A DNA stretch of 64,000 nt from the NCBI GenBank assembly GCA_963969495.1, contig OZ018328.1:127488045-127552044 (forward strand). The letters are read 5' to 3'. The position numbers were made by a program, and so were the translations under genes. The notes under the pieces were generated by a model. It was not told the origin of the DNA, searched no databases, and worked only from the letters and a program-made list of their open reading frames with translations. Shown piece by piece: positions 1 through 9,791 of this stretch. The number at the start of each line of letters is the position of its first letter. Within the stretch, counting starts at the first letter, position 1. This stretch comes from Ceratothoa steindachneri. Its lineage: Eukaryota > Arthropoda > Malacostraca > Isopoda > Cymothoidae.

Positions 1-710
1 GCTATCTTCCCAAGCTTAATTTGGACAATTTATTGCGAAGAATGCCTCGTTGGTTTTGGCGTATTGTAGCTGAAAGATTTAGAAGGCACGAAGTGTATTT
101 AATTAACTTAATTTCTTGCCTTAGGGGATTGCAAGAGGTTTCAGGTAGGAAATTATTTTGGACACCTACGTTTAATAATGATAAGATTCCTAAATCCTTC
201 AAGTTTAACTTTCTGGCAAGTCCCTTTGTTGGAGTTTTAGGTTTTAATTTAACTTAAACATTTCTCTGACTCATTTAATAAGTATCACCTCATTTTTTTA
301 AAAATTTGAGTTGATAAGTTTTTTTTTATGGTGGCCAAAATTTATTTTCTTTATTTATATCTTAACAAAGCATTGCCATTTGCGATTGCACCAGGCATTT
401 AATTATTGGCCGCTTTATAGTAATCTGGGTATCTGGAGTACAGGGTGCTTATTTTAATAATGATTGAATTCATGATTTTTTTTCATTAAAATTGACTCCA
501 CTAGTCTCATTCATTTTCATTTAAACCCGTAACGTGTTACATTTAGTTTTTAATCATCTCAAATAACTCCTTTGAGTGTGTGGATGAGACTCTCAATAGT
601 TTTTGTATAGTTTATACTTATGGGTTAGATGTGTATTTGCTATGTTTTTTTATTCAGTGGGTTAATATAATTATTTATATATGCTTCCTCTTCTGCGGGT
701 TTCCGCCTAG
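1..710. other. AT-rich stretch, no gene recognised
   Basis: A 79-codon open frame at 21-257 (+) has no motif I recognise and no gene context. The rest is AT-rich with frequent stops in all frames. I see no RNA gene or mobile-element domain. Confidence 0.5.
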
Positions 711-830
711 CTTCATTGTTTCATTTAAGAAGCTCCCTTTCATTGCTTCATCTCGGAAGCTCGGTTTCATTGCTTCATCTCGGAAGCTCGGTTTCATTGC
801 TTCATCTTGGAAACTCGGTTTCATTGCTTA
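711..830. repeat. 27-bp minisatellite, about 4 copies
   Basis: A unit of about 27 bp (core TTTCATTGCTTCATCTCGG) starts at 738, 765 and 792. Degenerate partial units lie on each side, from about 711 and to about 830. The two central units are nearly identical and the outer ones diverge, as expected for local slippage. Because 27 is divisible by 3, the repeat can be read through in frame, but I see no gene around it. Confidence 0.9.
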
Positions 831-1610
831 ATTGAAAGAATTCTTTGGTCATTTATTTATTAAGGTTGCTCGTTCAGAGATATTTCATTTAAGAAAACAC
901 TTTACACATTTCATTTTTTGGAGACTTTTGTTTCATATAATGACGCTTTCTTGCCCTTGCTTCATTTTAGGAAGCTAGTGTGTCCTTACTTTGAATTAAG
1001 CAATTATTGTTTATTCTACTTTATTTTGAAGTTTATCTTGACATTTAGACTGATTTTAGCAATGTCTATTTTTGTGAGAGGTCTGCAAAAATCTTTCAAA
1101 GTTTAATCATGGCGTTACAGCTCAAATTGAGGCCCATATTAGCTTATATATCAACAAGGCACTTCTTTGGCTGGTGACGTCATCAGCGAGAAAGGTCGAA
1201 TGGCCACTGTGACTCCATAATAGTATTCTGCGAAGCTGCTTCGCTTAGACTTCGTTCAGCAAATTTATAAAGACATGAAAAATCTCTATCCTTTAAAGTA
1301 ATCAATTTTTGCTGCTTCTCTTACTTTACGTTTTATTTTCACTTAATCAGGTTCGATCGGTCAATTACATTTATTTTTTAGGTTAAGGTTAGGTTAGATT
1401 ATATAACCAAAAAAGTACCAAAATCGAGAGTTTTGTCTTTATAAGAAAAGGGTGTTTTTAAGCTATTCGTTCACACTCGTGTATCACATGGCTGTCTCAC
1501 AGGCATGTGACGTCACCAGCCATTTTTGATTTGTATCCTCTAGATAAGTGATTTCAATAAGACCATTTCACCTAATATCTCTAGGAGCAATAGTGTTTTT
1601 AGTCACGTAC
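831..1610. other. AT-rich stretch with an inverted TGACGTCA pair
   Basis: No coding domain recognised. A 14-bp sequence GGCTGGTGACGTCA at 1169-1182 recurs as its exact reverse complement at 1508-1521. Both contain the CRE-type palindrome TGACGTCA. A short TTAGGTTA-like run lies near 1377-1399. Confidence 0.5.
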
Positions 1611-2013
1611 GATTCTATATCTCAATCTGTCGGTCAGTTGGTCGGTTGTTCCATCCGTCTGTCGGTCGGTCCCCGTTTTGCTTTTTTTGTTTTGGTAATA
1701 ACATTGTAACTATTCGGTTGATTCTAACGAAATTTGAATCTCAAATGTTGTTTCACTTTTTATTCGAATCATATAATTGCCAAAATTTTTCCAAAGTTAG
1801 CATAGGAATTATTTTGTTTTGGCAATAACATCCTAACTATTCCTCCGATTATAACAGAATTGAAACCCTTATGTTGTTGTACATTCTCTTTCAAATGATA
1901 TAATGTCAAGCACCTTCCAAGGCTATTGTGGGAATTATTGAAAATGTTGAAAATAGTAAGGTCATAAATTAGAACAAATGAGAGCACGCGACTTTAGTCA
2001 GCAGACCTTGTTA
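1611..2013 (+). repeat. Interspersed repeat family A, copy 1
   Basis: This block matches 25068-25437 along its length. Shared landmarks in order are a GTCGGT-rich start, CGGTCCCCGTTTTGCTTTTTT, TTTTGGTAATAAC, ATTCTAACGAAATTTG, GAGAGCACGCGACTTT and CAGACCTTGTTA at the end. Inside the unit a roughly 150-bp segment is present twice (from about 1686 and about 1812). The element is therefore an internal dimer. No protein motif is visible, and it is most likely a non-autonomous element or part of one. Confidence 0.8.
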
Positions 2014-2119
2014 AAGGACAAGTTAAGTTACCCCAAATTGTTTTTCCTATTTTTGGATGGTCCACATTCTGAGAATATTTTTTCAATGCAAGTGATTTTT
2101 ACCGATCTCTGAGAGTTAC

Positions 2120-2262
2120 CTACTTTAGAGGTCACTAGGATCAAAGAGAGAAAAGGGCGGCACAATGAAAGCCATCCTTATTGAGAAGACAGAAATAACG
2201 CCAGAGTAAGTAAATAAGTTTGAAATTCCTGACCGGGACTCAAAACCCGGGTCAAATACAAG
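2120..2262 (-). mobile_element. tRNA-derived SINE, truncated copy
   Basis: Read on the minus strand this begins with a tRNA-like T-arm (a degenerate B box near 2230-2250). It continues through AGGAATTTCAAACTT and CTGGCGTTATTTCTGTC, shared with the copy at 2668-2889. It stops after the TCTCTTTGATC segment. It lies head to head with the next SINE fragment. Confidence 0.6.
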
Positions 2263-2263
2263 T

Positions 2264-2546
2264 TTGCTCTTTCACAAACTGCCACATACAGAGAAAGAGC
2301 AAATCCAAGTTTGCTCGAGCGTTCTTCCAATGTCCCTTTCTCTTCACTTTAAAAAACTCCGGTTTCTTTTCTCATGGCTCATTCGCGTCAAATTTATCTT
2401 CCTCTTGTACTATATTGTTATATAGTGTGCATCTTTTATTCTATCTTCAAAATGGTTTGGAAAGGCAGAAAATAAATATGGCGAAAGCCCTGTTTGGTTG
2501 TTACCCCCTCCCCCAACTTGTATTTGCTCTATCTTTGTATGCGACA
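2264..2546 (+). mobile_element. tRNA-derived SINE, 5'-truncated copy
   Basis: Carries the SINE body from about CCAATGTCCCTTTCTCTTC onward, then TCATTCGCGTCAAAT. Its 3' segment, with AATAAATATGGCGAAAGC and CTTGTATTTGCTCT, is shared with the copy at 31143-31510. The tRNA-like head is missing, as is usual for 5'-truncated retroposed copies. Confidence 0.65.
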
Positions 2547-2667
2547 TGGATAATGGGCCTTTAAATTGTGAGCGGGTAAGAGATATGGTATAGAAATCCT
2601 TTGGAGGTTCCTAGCTTAGGGAGATACTGAATTTGATGTGATAACGGTATGGGCGGAGTAGAGTCAC

Positions 2668-2883
2668 TGTGACTGTTACCCTAACAGTAGAGAATCTGAC
2701 TGGCGATCAGCAGAACCCAATTCGACTCCAGGCCAGGAATTTCAAACTTTTCTCCTCTGGCGTTATTTCTGTCCTGCCATTTGCTCTCTTTGATCTTAGT
2801 CTTTTCCAATGTTCCTTTCTCTTATCTATTAAAAACTCCTATTTCTTGTCTCATTGCTCATTCGCGTCAAATTCCTCTTTCTC

Positions 2884-2889
<6 letters not shown>
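2668..2889 (+). mobile_element. tRNA-derived SINE with tRNA-like head
   Basis: The head at about 2680-2740 looks like a tRNA. An anticodon-arm-like hairpin (TCTGACTGGCGATCAG) is followed by a B-box-like TTCGACTCC, so RNA polymerase III transcription is likely by analogy with tRNA-derived SINEs. The body matches the other three copies. The copy runs directly into a TA tract instead of the 3' segment kept at 2264-2546 and 31143-31510. Confidence 0.7.

Positions 2890-2976
<87 letters not shown>
2886..2976. repeat. (TA)n microsatellite
   Basis: About 90 bp of nearly pure TA (one C interruption). It joins the SINE tail on the left to a Penelope-like element tail on the right. Confidence 0.97.
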
Positions 2977-2978
<2 letters not shown>

Positions 2979-4246
2979 TGTAGTTGGGTAGCAGTCTTTC
3001 CTGAATGCAAATTTTGTTGAAGACCAATGTGTAATTTGCCTTAATTTTCTTTAACAACTTGCTCTTCTTCTTACTATCTTTTTTATTCCTTCTTGTAGGT
3101 GGTGGATCACTTGTCCAGTATTCATCTCTTTTTTAAATGAATGTGTTGTGTTAAGCCCTTGGCTTAGTAGATGCATGGTTAAAGGTCTCGAAAGTGTAGT
3201 GGTTTTCATGCCAATATATTTTGAGTTATTATATAGCTTACATTCATTATCGGGGCAGATGAACTCGTAAAGTATGTTGGTTGACTTAAGATTCGAGGAT
3301 TTTAGGCAAATGTTGTTTTTCATCAGGAGATTGCTGGCTTTTGTTTTTTATAATAAATGATGAGTTGGATTTTATCTGTTTGATTTTTAACCTTGGCATT
3401 ACGGTCAATAATCTCCTTGGTGTTTTTTTCATCTATTTCATAGGCCGTGGACATCTGGTGTCTGTAATACACTTTGATGTAGTTGATTTCTCCATGATTA
3501 CTTTCAGTTTTATCCGCATGTTTGTAATGCTTATTTAAAAATGATTGAGGTTGTTTGTTAATCATGCTGTTTGAGAAACCATTATTCACGAGTATTTGTT
3601 TTACTCGTGCAGTCTCTTGGTGAAAAAGTTCCCACGTAGAGCAGCATTTATAAGCTCACCGGATGTATGAGCCGGCTGATTACGCATATTTTATACTTTT
3701 CAGGGCATTCACTCTTCGCATTGAGGCATCTTCTCATGTCCGTACTTTTCTTATGTACTTTAGTGATGTTGCTGCCATTGATGTTTTGAACCTCAACGTC
3801 CAAGAAAGGGAGTTTATTGCCCGTGTTCAATTCATAAGTGAATTTTAGCACGGAGTTCTCCTAAAAATGTTGCTTGATGTTAACTAGATGTTCTTCGTTT
3901 TGGACGTTAATGTAGATGTCATCTACCTATCGGCAATATGTGTATGGCTTATTTTTCATGATGTCCAATAATCTTTCCTCAAGTTGACCGATGTAATCGT
4001 TGGCGAAGGTCGGCCCTGAGGGTAACCCCATAGCCACCCCATCCACTTACGTGTATAGATTACCGTCCGGTGTCCTGAACGGCGCCTATGATGTGCATAA
4101 ACGTAACATGCTCCTTAAGGTGTTTTGGTCAATATTTGGATGAGACATTGTAGGATGGTGGTATACGTTTCTTATAATGATGTCGACGGTCGAAGCGATA
4201 GGCCGTTCGTAAACAGGCTTTCTACGTCAAGGAATGATATTAGTCC
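2977..4246 (-). pseudogene. Penelope-like element, RT plus GIY-YIG (family P1, copy a)
   Basis: Read on the minus strand the order is reverse transcriptase, linker, GIY-YIG endonuclease and 3' tail, as in Penelope-like retroelements. RT landmarks are FDVESLFTN (about 4205-4233), GVAMGLPSGPTFAN (about 3998-4040) and the catalytic VDDIY (3912-3926). The tyrosine normally before VDD is a TAG stop at 3927-3929. The RT C-terminus with LPFLDV and SECPEKYK lies at 3648-3851. A lysine-rich linker follows (3323-3589), then a GIY-YIG domain (3051-3323) with YEFICPD and KYIGMKTTTL. Frameshifts and stops show it is dead. The tail ends at a TA tract. Confidence 0.88.
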
Positions 4247-4364
4247 TGAGGGTCTTGTAGCGTGGAGTATGTCGATGAATTCCGCCGTGGATTTTTTGCT
4301 ATATTTCGAAGGGATGTACGAAGGAATTCATCGACATACTCGACGCTACAAGACCGTCAGGACT
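4242..4364. repeat. 42-bp inverted repeat inside the Penelope cluster
   Basis: Arms at 4242-4283 and 4323-4364 are near-perfect reverse complements around a 39-nt spacer. They encode the same RT segment (beginning EFIDIL) on opposite strands. The hairpin is therefore the junction where a minus-strand and a plus-strand Penelope copy meet. Confidence 0.85.
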
Positions 4365-5052
4365 AAACTCCTCGAATCTTAAGTTAACCAGCATATTTTA
4401 CAAGTTCATCTGCCCCGATAAAGACTGTAAGCTTTAGAAAAACTCATAATATATTGGCATGACAACCAGTACACTTCCGAGACGTTTAACTTTGCATCTT
4501 CAAAGCGGAGGACCTAAGAATCATATGAAGAGTGTCCATAATGTTGACCTAACAAGAGATATGCTCGTAGATAACACCATTATTAAAAGAAAAGAGGTCA
4601 ATAAAGCGAGGATGAACATCTTAGAAGCCATATTAATAAAGGAAGATAAGCCGGCCATGAATAGTCAAGCGATAAGCTGGAATTGCAGATTAAAACTATT
4701 TTAAAATTCAACTCACAGGAATTACCCATTTCCTCTAACGTTACATTTAACCAAGGCGGAATAAATACCGCTTAAAAATCGTTTTCTTTCACTCTGTCAG
4801 ATCCTCACTCCCCTCATTACGTCCGTAAAGGAGACAAGAACATTTCAAAACACTCCAAAGCTGATCAAATAAGATCGAAAGCTTTGCAATTTAGTTTGGT
4901 TTTTACCAAACGCATTCATTTAAAAAAAAGAGATGAATATTCTTCAAGTGATCCATCATCTACAAGATGGAATAAAAAATATAGTTAGAAGAAGAGAAAG
5001 AAGCCAAAGGAAATTAATTAAGGCAAAATACACAATGGTCTTCAACAAAATT

Positions 5053-5055
<3 letters not shown>
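4323..5055 (+). pseudogene. Penelope-like element, internally deleted (P1, copy b)
   Basis: Plus-strand copy of the family at 2977-4246. A short RT segment (about 4323-4370) jumps straight to the GIY-YIG domain. That domain has YKFICPDKDCKL and YIGMTTSTLPRRL at about 4400-4490, with stop codons replacing conserved residues. The catalytic half of the RT is gone. The 3' tail (about 4900-5055, with CATCATCTACAAGATGGAAT and GTCTTCAACAAAATTTGCA) is the reverse complement of 2980-3140. It again ends in a TA tract. Confidence 0.82.

Positions 5056-5115
<60 letters not shown>
5056..5115. repeat. (TA)n microsatellite between two Penelope tails
   Basis: Pure TA tract. The plus-strand Penelope copy ends on its left and a minus-strand tail begins on its right, so two 3' ends face each other across the microsatellite. 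Confidence 0.97.
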
Positions 5116-5118
<3 letters not shown>

Positions 5119-5300
5119 TAAGGACCATGGTATATTTGGCCAAGATAAATTTCCTAAGGCAGCTTTCTATTTTTATTAGCCTCTTCCTTAGTCCATCCTG
5201 TAGATGGTAGATAACTTGCCCAATGTTCCTCTCTCTTCTTTTAAAATAAATGCCTTTGGTAGAAAACAAACTTAAAATTGCTAAGCTTTCGATCTATTCG
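5116..5300 (-). mobile_element. Penelope-like element 3' tail (P1, copy c)
   Basis: On the minus strand this reproduces the family tail: GATGGACTAAGGAAGAGGC, GAAAGCTTAGCAATTTTAAG and a TTGGCCAAATATACCATGG segment next to the TA tract. Only the tail and the end of the coding region survive. Confidence 0.7.
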
Positions 5301-5399
5301 ATCATATTTTGAGTGCCTTTATGTATTCTTTTCTACTTTACCAATGAAATATGGTGGAGTCCGAATCAGATGAATGAAAAGATGTACTCAATAGTCGAA

Positions 5400-6165
5400 G
5401 ATAATTTGGATAATATTAGAGAATAGTGGGTGAAAATTATAAGAGGGGAAGCTTTTCCCTTTGTGTAGAGGGCATCGCAAGCATTTTAATTTTTGTCTTA
5501 TTTGTTTTGTCCATTGTATTTGTTGTCCTAGCTTTCTTGAGTTCTTCTTCGTGTTCGTCTTTGATCTTATGTTTGTCTATTAGGTGTTTTTTATTCATTT
5601 TACTTGGTTACTTTTCAGCTTTTGAGCCTTTATACGTGGTCAAGTTTAGCTGTTCACCGCGTATTTGCGTTGTTAGTTTTTTTCCTATTTTGTTAAAAAC
5701 GTTTTTCTATTTTTGGCGTAGGTGTTATATTCTCCTCGGAGCAGAGTCTAGTACTTTGAAATTTTCGATTTCGGGCGACTTTTTTTCGCAATCTGGCAGG
5801 TATAGCGATGTCGCCACCTGTTCTTCTTAGTTTTGGTATAACCTCATTTGCCTTTGTTGACCAGACTTTTTTGCCCCGTTTGTGCGTCACGATATTAATT
5901 GGCTCCAGTCGTCGTCTGCGATTAAGATCCCTTTGCCGGAGATAGTCTCTCCTTTTGACTTTGTTGATGCAAAGGGTTGCAGAATTCTGCACTCGCTGAA
6001 GCCTTGTCATATAGTTCCTGCTCTCCGCATGGGTCACTATGCAGGGTAGATGAGCTTAGCCCGGATGAACATCAGGTATATTTTCTTAGAGTTGTTCGAG
6101 CTAAGGTCTCTAAATCTGTAGAGTTTCGAGATTCTGCCTCCCTGTGTTGTGTCTAGAGTATCCGT
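5400..6165 (-). pseudogene. Jockey-like LINE, RT C-terminal fragment (J1)
   Basis: The minus-strand frames at 5693-6160 give the region after the RT domain of family J: LYRFRDLSSNNSKKIY, then FIRAKLIYPA, then LQRVQNSATLCINK. This corresponds to the K-Y-FIRP-Y and LQRVQN-A pattern of Jockey-superfamily elements. The same motif occurs at 14.5, 38.9, 45.4 and 47.9 kb. Endonuclease and RT core are missing and a frameshift separates the two halves. Confidence 0.72.
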
Positions 6166-6178
6166 GGTCGAGATTTTT

Positions 6179-6400
6179 AACATGACAACCACCACCCTTT
6201 CGAGGCGTTTAGTCATGCACCTGCAAAGCGGAGGCCCCCAAATCATATGGAGAGCACACATAACATCAGCCTAACTCGAGACATTTCGGTTAAAAACACC
6301 ACAATTAAAGAAAAGAGAGAAAGAAAGCTAGGCTGAAAATCCTAGAAACCATCTAAATAAACGAAGAAAAGCCAACTAATTGTTTAAGTATAGTTGTGCA
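6179..6400 (+). pseudogene. Penelope GIY-YIG fragment (P1, copy d)
   Basis: Begins MTTTTLSRRLVMHLQSGGP, the second half of the GIY-YIG domain. It aligns base for base with 4458-4650 through AAGCGGAGG and ACACCA-ATTAAAG. It is cut off at both ends and lies between two minus-strand J relics. Confidence 0.75.
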
Positions 6401-6409
6401 TAAGGGGCA

Positions 6410-7440
6410 AAAGGGTGTGTATATAGATAAGTAAAATAGGCAAGTAGTGAAAAAAGAAAGTAGTGTGGAAGATTTGCAAAGACATGCTAGAGCCTGGTGA
6501 TCAGGCCTATCGCTTTCAAATTGTTTATTTTGTTTATGTTTCCTCTGCTGTTTTCGTTAGAGGTTATATTATCTTGGCGTTCAAACCATTTGTACTATAT
6601 ATAATTAATGTTCTTTGGTATGGAGTGTGCATTTACTATTTTTTTACTAAAAGATTTTTACTTTAAGTGTTTTGCTTATTTTTTTGTTATTGTTTCTATG
6701 TAGTGCGTATATTTTTGTGCTTTTTGTTTCTTCTTTTTTTTGTTCTGAAGTCTTCATCATGGTTATTAGGTCTCTTTCGGTGTTGTCATGGTGAGTAATT
6801 GGTGGGTTTCCTTATTCTTGGTATGGTAGTCCTTGTTGGTTTGATTTTGTCATAATTTAGGACAAAAAACAATCCTTTTCATGCGTAGAATAGCATTTCG
6901 TTTCCAAGAGCTAATAGGCTAGCGGAGCTCGGAAATTTTCCACGAATTGGAGCTCTTCTGTTACAGTTAATCTTTTGAATGATTTTGTCATTCAAATCCG
7001 GACTAACTAGTTCCTGTATATTCCTTGTCCGTTCTTCGACGACAATGTTAATGGGACTTGGCCTCGCCTCCCGGTGCAGTTTTTCTTTGCCTCTTCTTTC
7101 TCGCCTTCGTGTACTCGTAATTAGCTACACACATTTGTTTTTCATCGCTTGTAATTTCCTGCTTTGAGTCTTTTGAGTCTTTGAGAGACAATAGAGGGCG
7201 TAATCGGGGTGTAGATCTTACAAGTTCATTGGAGATCTTTATCTTGTTGCTTTCACGGAGATTTATGAACATATAGAGTTCTAACTGCTGCTGAGGCCTT
7301 GGAGATTTTATCTTCGACGTGCTTTCTGTAATCATCGGCGAATTGAAGGTTGAGGGAAGAGGGCTTCACATGGGTTGGGAAATTTGCGGTGTAAATCAAG
7401 TAGAGAGTGGTAGACATATAGCCCTCCTGCGAGAGGCCGG
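6410..7440 (-). pseudogene. Jockey-like LINE J2: RT C-terminus and 3' UTR
   Basis: The 3' part of J2 on the minus strand. Frames at 7048-7335 and 6880-7050 carry the thumb and C-terminal region (LELYMFINLRESNKIKIS, then YTKARK). Frameshifts have decayed it. From 6410 to about 6680 the sequence resembles the 3' UTR of J4 and J7: a block like TTGGCGTTCAAACC at 6573 and one like GGTGATCAGGCCTATC near 6496. Confidence 0.6.
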
Positions 7441-8285
7441 CAATGGGCGGAAACTCCGGTCATTCCGTAGTACAAATACTAGCGGACGCCGCTCTCTCTA
7501 TGACATAGTCACAGAGAGTTCTTTCTAAATTTTCACTTAGGCTCAGCAGTAAGGAATTATACTGCATTCCCATCTGCCAGCCCTTTTCAAACGCCTTTGA
7601 CATATCCCGACAAACAGTGTCCACGTAACTCATTTCCCGTTTGGTTTGGGCTAGCTTTTCCATGATGATATTATAGAGCTTCCCGCCAAATTCCAGGAGT
7701 GAAATCGGACGTTAGTCGTCCTTCAACCTAGGGTCTTTCTCATGCTTCGCCAAGATCATTTTTGCCGTTTTGCAAGTATCTGAACAGTATCCCGTGTTCA
7801 GACAGGCGTTGAATATTCTTCTTATTCCTTCGATGATATAAGCTGGTGCCTTTTTGAAGTTCAATTCTGTAAGCCCTTATTGTCCTGGGTCTTTTAATCA
7901 GAATAAGCGGAGTGCGCCGAGTAGCTCTTCTTCGGTAATTTCGGCGTCTCCGTTCCGCTGTCTGTTCACCTGATGGCAAGGGTTCGTCGTATGTATTTTT
8001 TCGTTCAACTCGTCTATGATGTCGCTTTTGAACTCTATATCGTAGTCTTCGTTTTCTTCTTCAGTTATACTAAGGACTCTTTCCCAATGAGTTCGAAATA
8101 TTTCTTCGATATTTTCCTCATCTGTCTCTATGTTTTCGTCTTCTTTTAATAGCTCAATCTTCTTCTAACCAATCAATTCTTTGAGGCGTCTGATTTTATT
8201 GCAAAATTCTTTGGGCGATGCTTCGTGATCTAGACTATCGATCGCATCATCCCATTGCCTCCATTGTTGTTCAAGGATCATCTGT
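7441..8285 (-). pseudogene. Jockey-like LINE J2: RT core
   Basis: The minus strand contains CRDMSKAFEKGWQMGMQY (about 7550-7625). This is the RT block normally RD-KAFDKVW-GL-YK in this superfamily. Upstream lies EEIFRTHWERVLSITEEEN (about 8060-8125), homologous to the pre-RT segment at 12540-12600 in J3. Several frameshifts and stops interrupt it. It is continuous with the endonuclease on its right. Confidence 0.75.
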
Positions 8286-9300
8286 AAGATGAGATGTACT
8301 TGTAACGAGTTTTACGGATACAGGCATTATCCACGCTGATAAGATGGTTATTGAGGTCTTTGAGTACTTCGTCGAACTCCTCGAGGATTTCCTCATCCAA
8401 GTTGGGCGGATGGTATCCCTCGAGGAGGCCCGCGTACCGTTCCCCGTCTGCTCTTTTGTATTTCTTTCTGACAGCAGTTGGGAATTGTATAGGGTTCCTG
8501 CAGTTACTAAGCAGGATCCCTATATGGTCACTACATGGATTTTGGATTGGTTCTATGTAGTAGGTAAACGGTAGCTGTCGATTAGCCAAACATATTTTCT
8601 GCTTTGTTTCACACCCTCTTTTGACGAAGGCGGGGAAGGTGAGGCTATCCACTGAACAATGTTTCTGTCCAGCAAGAGCTCCATGCTTCTTCCTATTCCT
8701 TTTTGTCTTCTGTAGCCGGACGTCTGGCATCTGGCGTTTAGGTCTCCCATTAATTGAGTGTGGGCTCTCCTGCCAAATAAGCCAGTGAGAGTGTGTATAG
8801 GTAAAACATCTCTCCTTGGTGGCTGGTACCTAGCTGCAAGAACCAGGATTCCTAAGTCGACATCGAACTCAATCGCAAGATAAAATTCTTCTAGGTTTCA
8901 TATTTGCTTGTATTTGATCCCTATTTTGATCGCAATAACGGCACCGTCGTACCGTTCTTGCGTAGAGTTTGTGATCAGCATGTCGTTATTCCATATCTTC
9001 ATTTCGGAATTATGAATGTCATTCCGTATTCTGAAATCTGAATGATGTCTACATCAATCTCTCTAAACACATTTTCATAGATTGTCTTTTTATTTGTATA
9101 TCCGTTGGTGTTGATTTTCAGTATCTTTAGTGCGTTCTGATGCATGATGGAAGGTTTATACCAGTGTTTTTTCTTGTTCTTCTTCCTTTTGGACTGTGGG
9201 GCAGCTTTATCTTGCCCAGGCCTTTTGCTCTTCGACGAAGGACTCTGAGTTTTGGACTTGCTCTTCGTCGCTTGTGTACATTAAATTTGTTTTAAAAATT
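8286..9300 (-). pseudogene. Jockey-like LINE J2: AP endonuclease
   Basis: Read from 9300 leftward on the minus strand: a start like LKILKINTNGYTNKK, an acidic DVDIIQISE, then RYDGAVIAIK and LAARYQPPRRD. The catalytic MGDLNARCQTSG follows at about 8715-8750. This is the order seen in the apurinic-like endonuclease of Jockey-superfamily LINEs, which nicks the target for reverse transcription. It is broken by frameshifts and a stop in the middle. Confidence 0.82.
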
Positions 9301-9550
9301 CCACTCCACGGATTGGCGCGTTTCCCTTGACATTATGTTTAAGCGGTGAGGAATAAGTATCCTTAAAAACCGTTTTCTTTTCATTCGATGGATGGAAGAT
9401 ACTGGATATTTTTCCAATTGTTCCAATCGTGACATCGATTTCTCCTGAAGAAGATTTTGAAGAGACTGGGACTGATTGACAGGACTTTGCACTGACACAT
9501 TACAAGCACAAACCTTCCCTTCTTGTCTACCCTATATTTTGCGAGTCGGC
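9301..9550 (-). pseudogene. Jockey-like LINE J2: end of ORF1
   Basis: A lysine/arginine-rich segment directly upstream of the endonuclease (open at 9292-9498) resembles the basic ORF1 tail seen upstream of the endonuclease in J4 and J5. Family homology is weak here. The call rests mainly on position. Confidence 0.45.
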
Positions 9551-9791
9551 TAGGGTAGCTAATTCGTCATAGGTATTTCATTAAGCAGGAGCCTTATCTT
9601 AACCGGGCGGCTAACTCAGCGCAGGCTGAAACTAGTTAGCGACGGCCTCAATTAATGTGGGAGCAAAAACTGTTAGGGATACGTGATAGGCATGTAGGAT
9701 GTTAATCCGACCCGTTAGCTGAATAAGTCGAGAAATAATCGGATATAACAGCATTTTTATCTTTTCTCTTTTTTTCACCATTTTCCTCAAT
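9551..9791. other. Probable 5' UTR between J2 and J3
   Basis: No coding pattern. J2 and J3 start within this interval and point away from each other, so it probably contains the 5' ends of both. Confidence 0.4.

Noticed and set aside
711..830. CRISPR array
   Set aside because: The repeat units are directly adjacent with no unique spacers, in eukaryotic-type sequence. It is a minisatellite.
1377..1399. Interstitial telomere repeat (TTAGG)n
   Set aside because: Only a short imperfect TTAGGTTA run, too little to call telomeric.
2680..2740. Functional tRNA gene
   Set aside because: Only an anticodon-like arm and a B box are present, without a proper acceptor stem. It is better explained as a SINE head.
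2851..3057. Open frames translating as long IY repeats across TA tracts (also at 5042, 4933 and 13206)
   Set aside because: They are translations of (TA)n microsatellites, not proteins.
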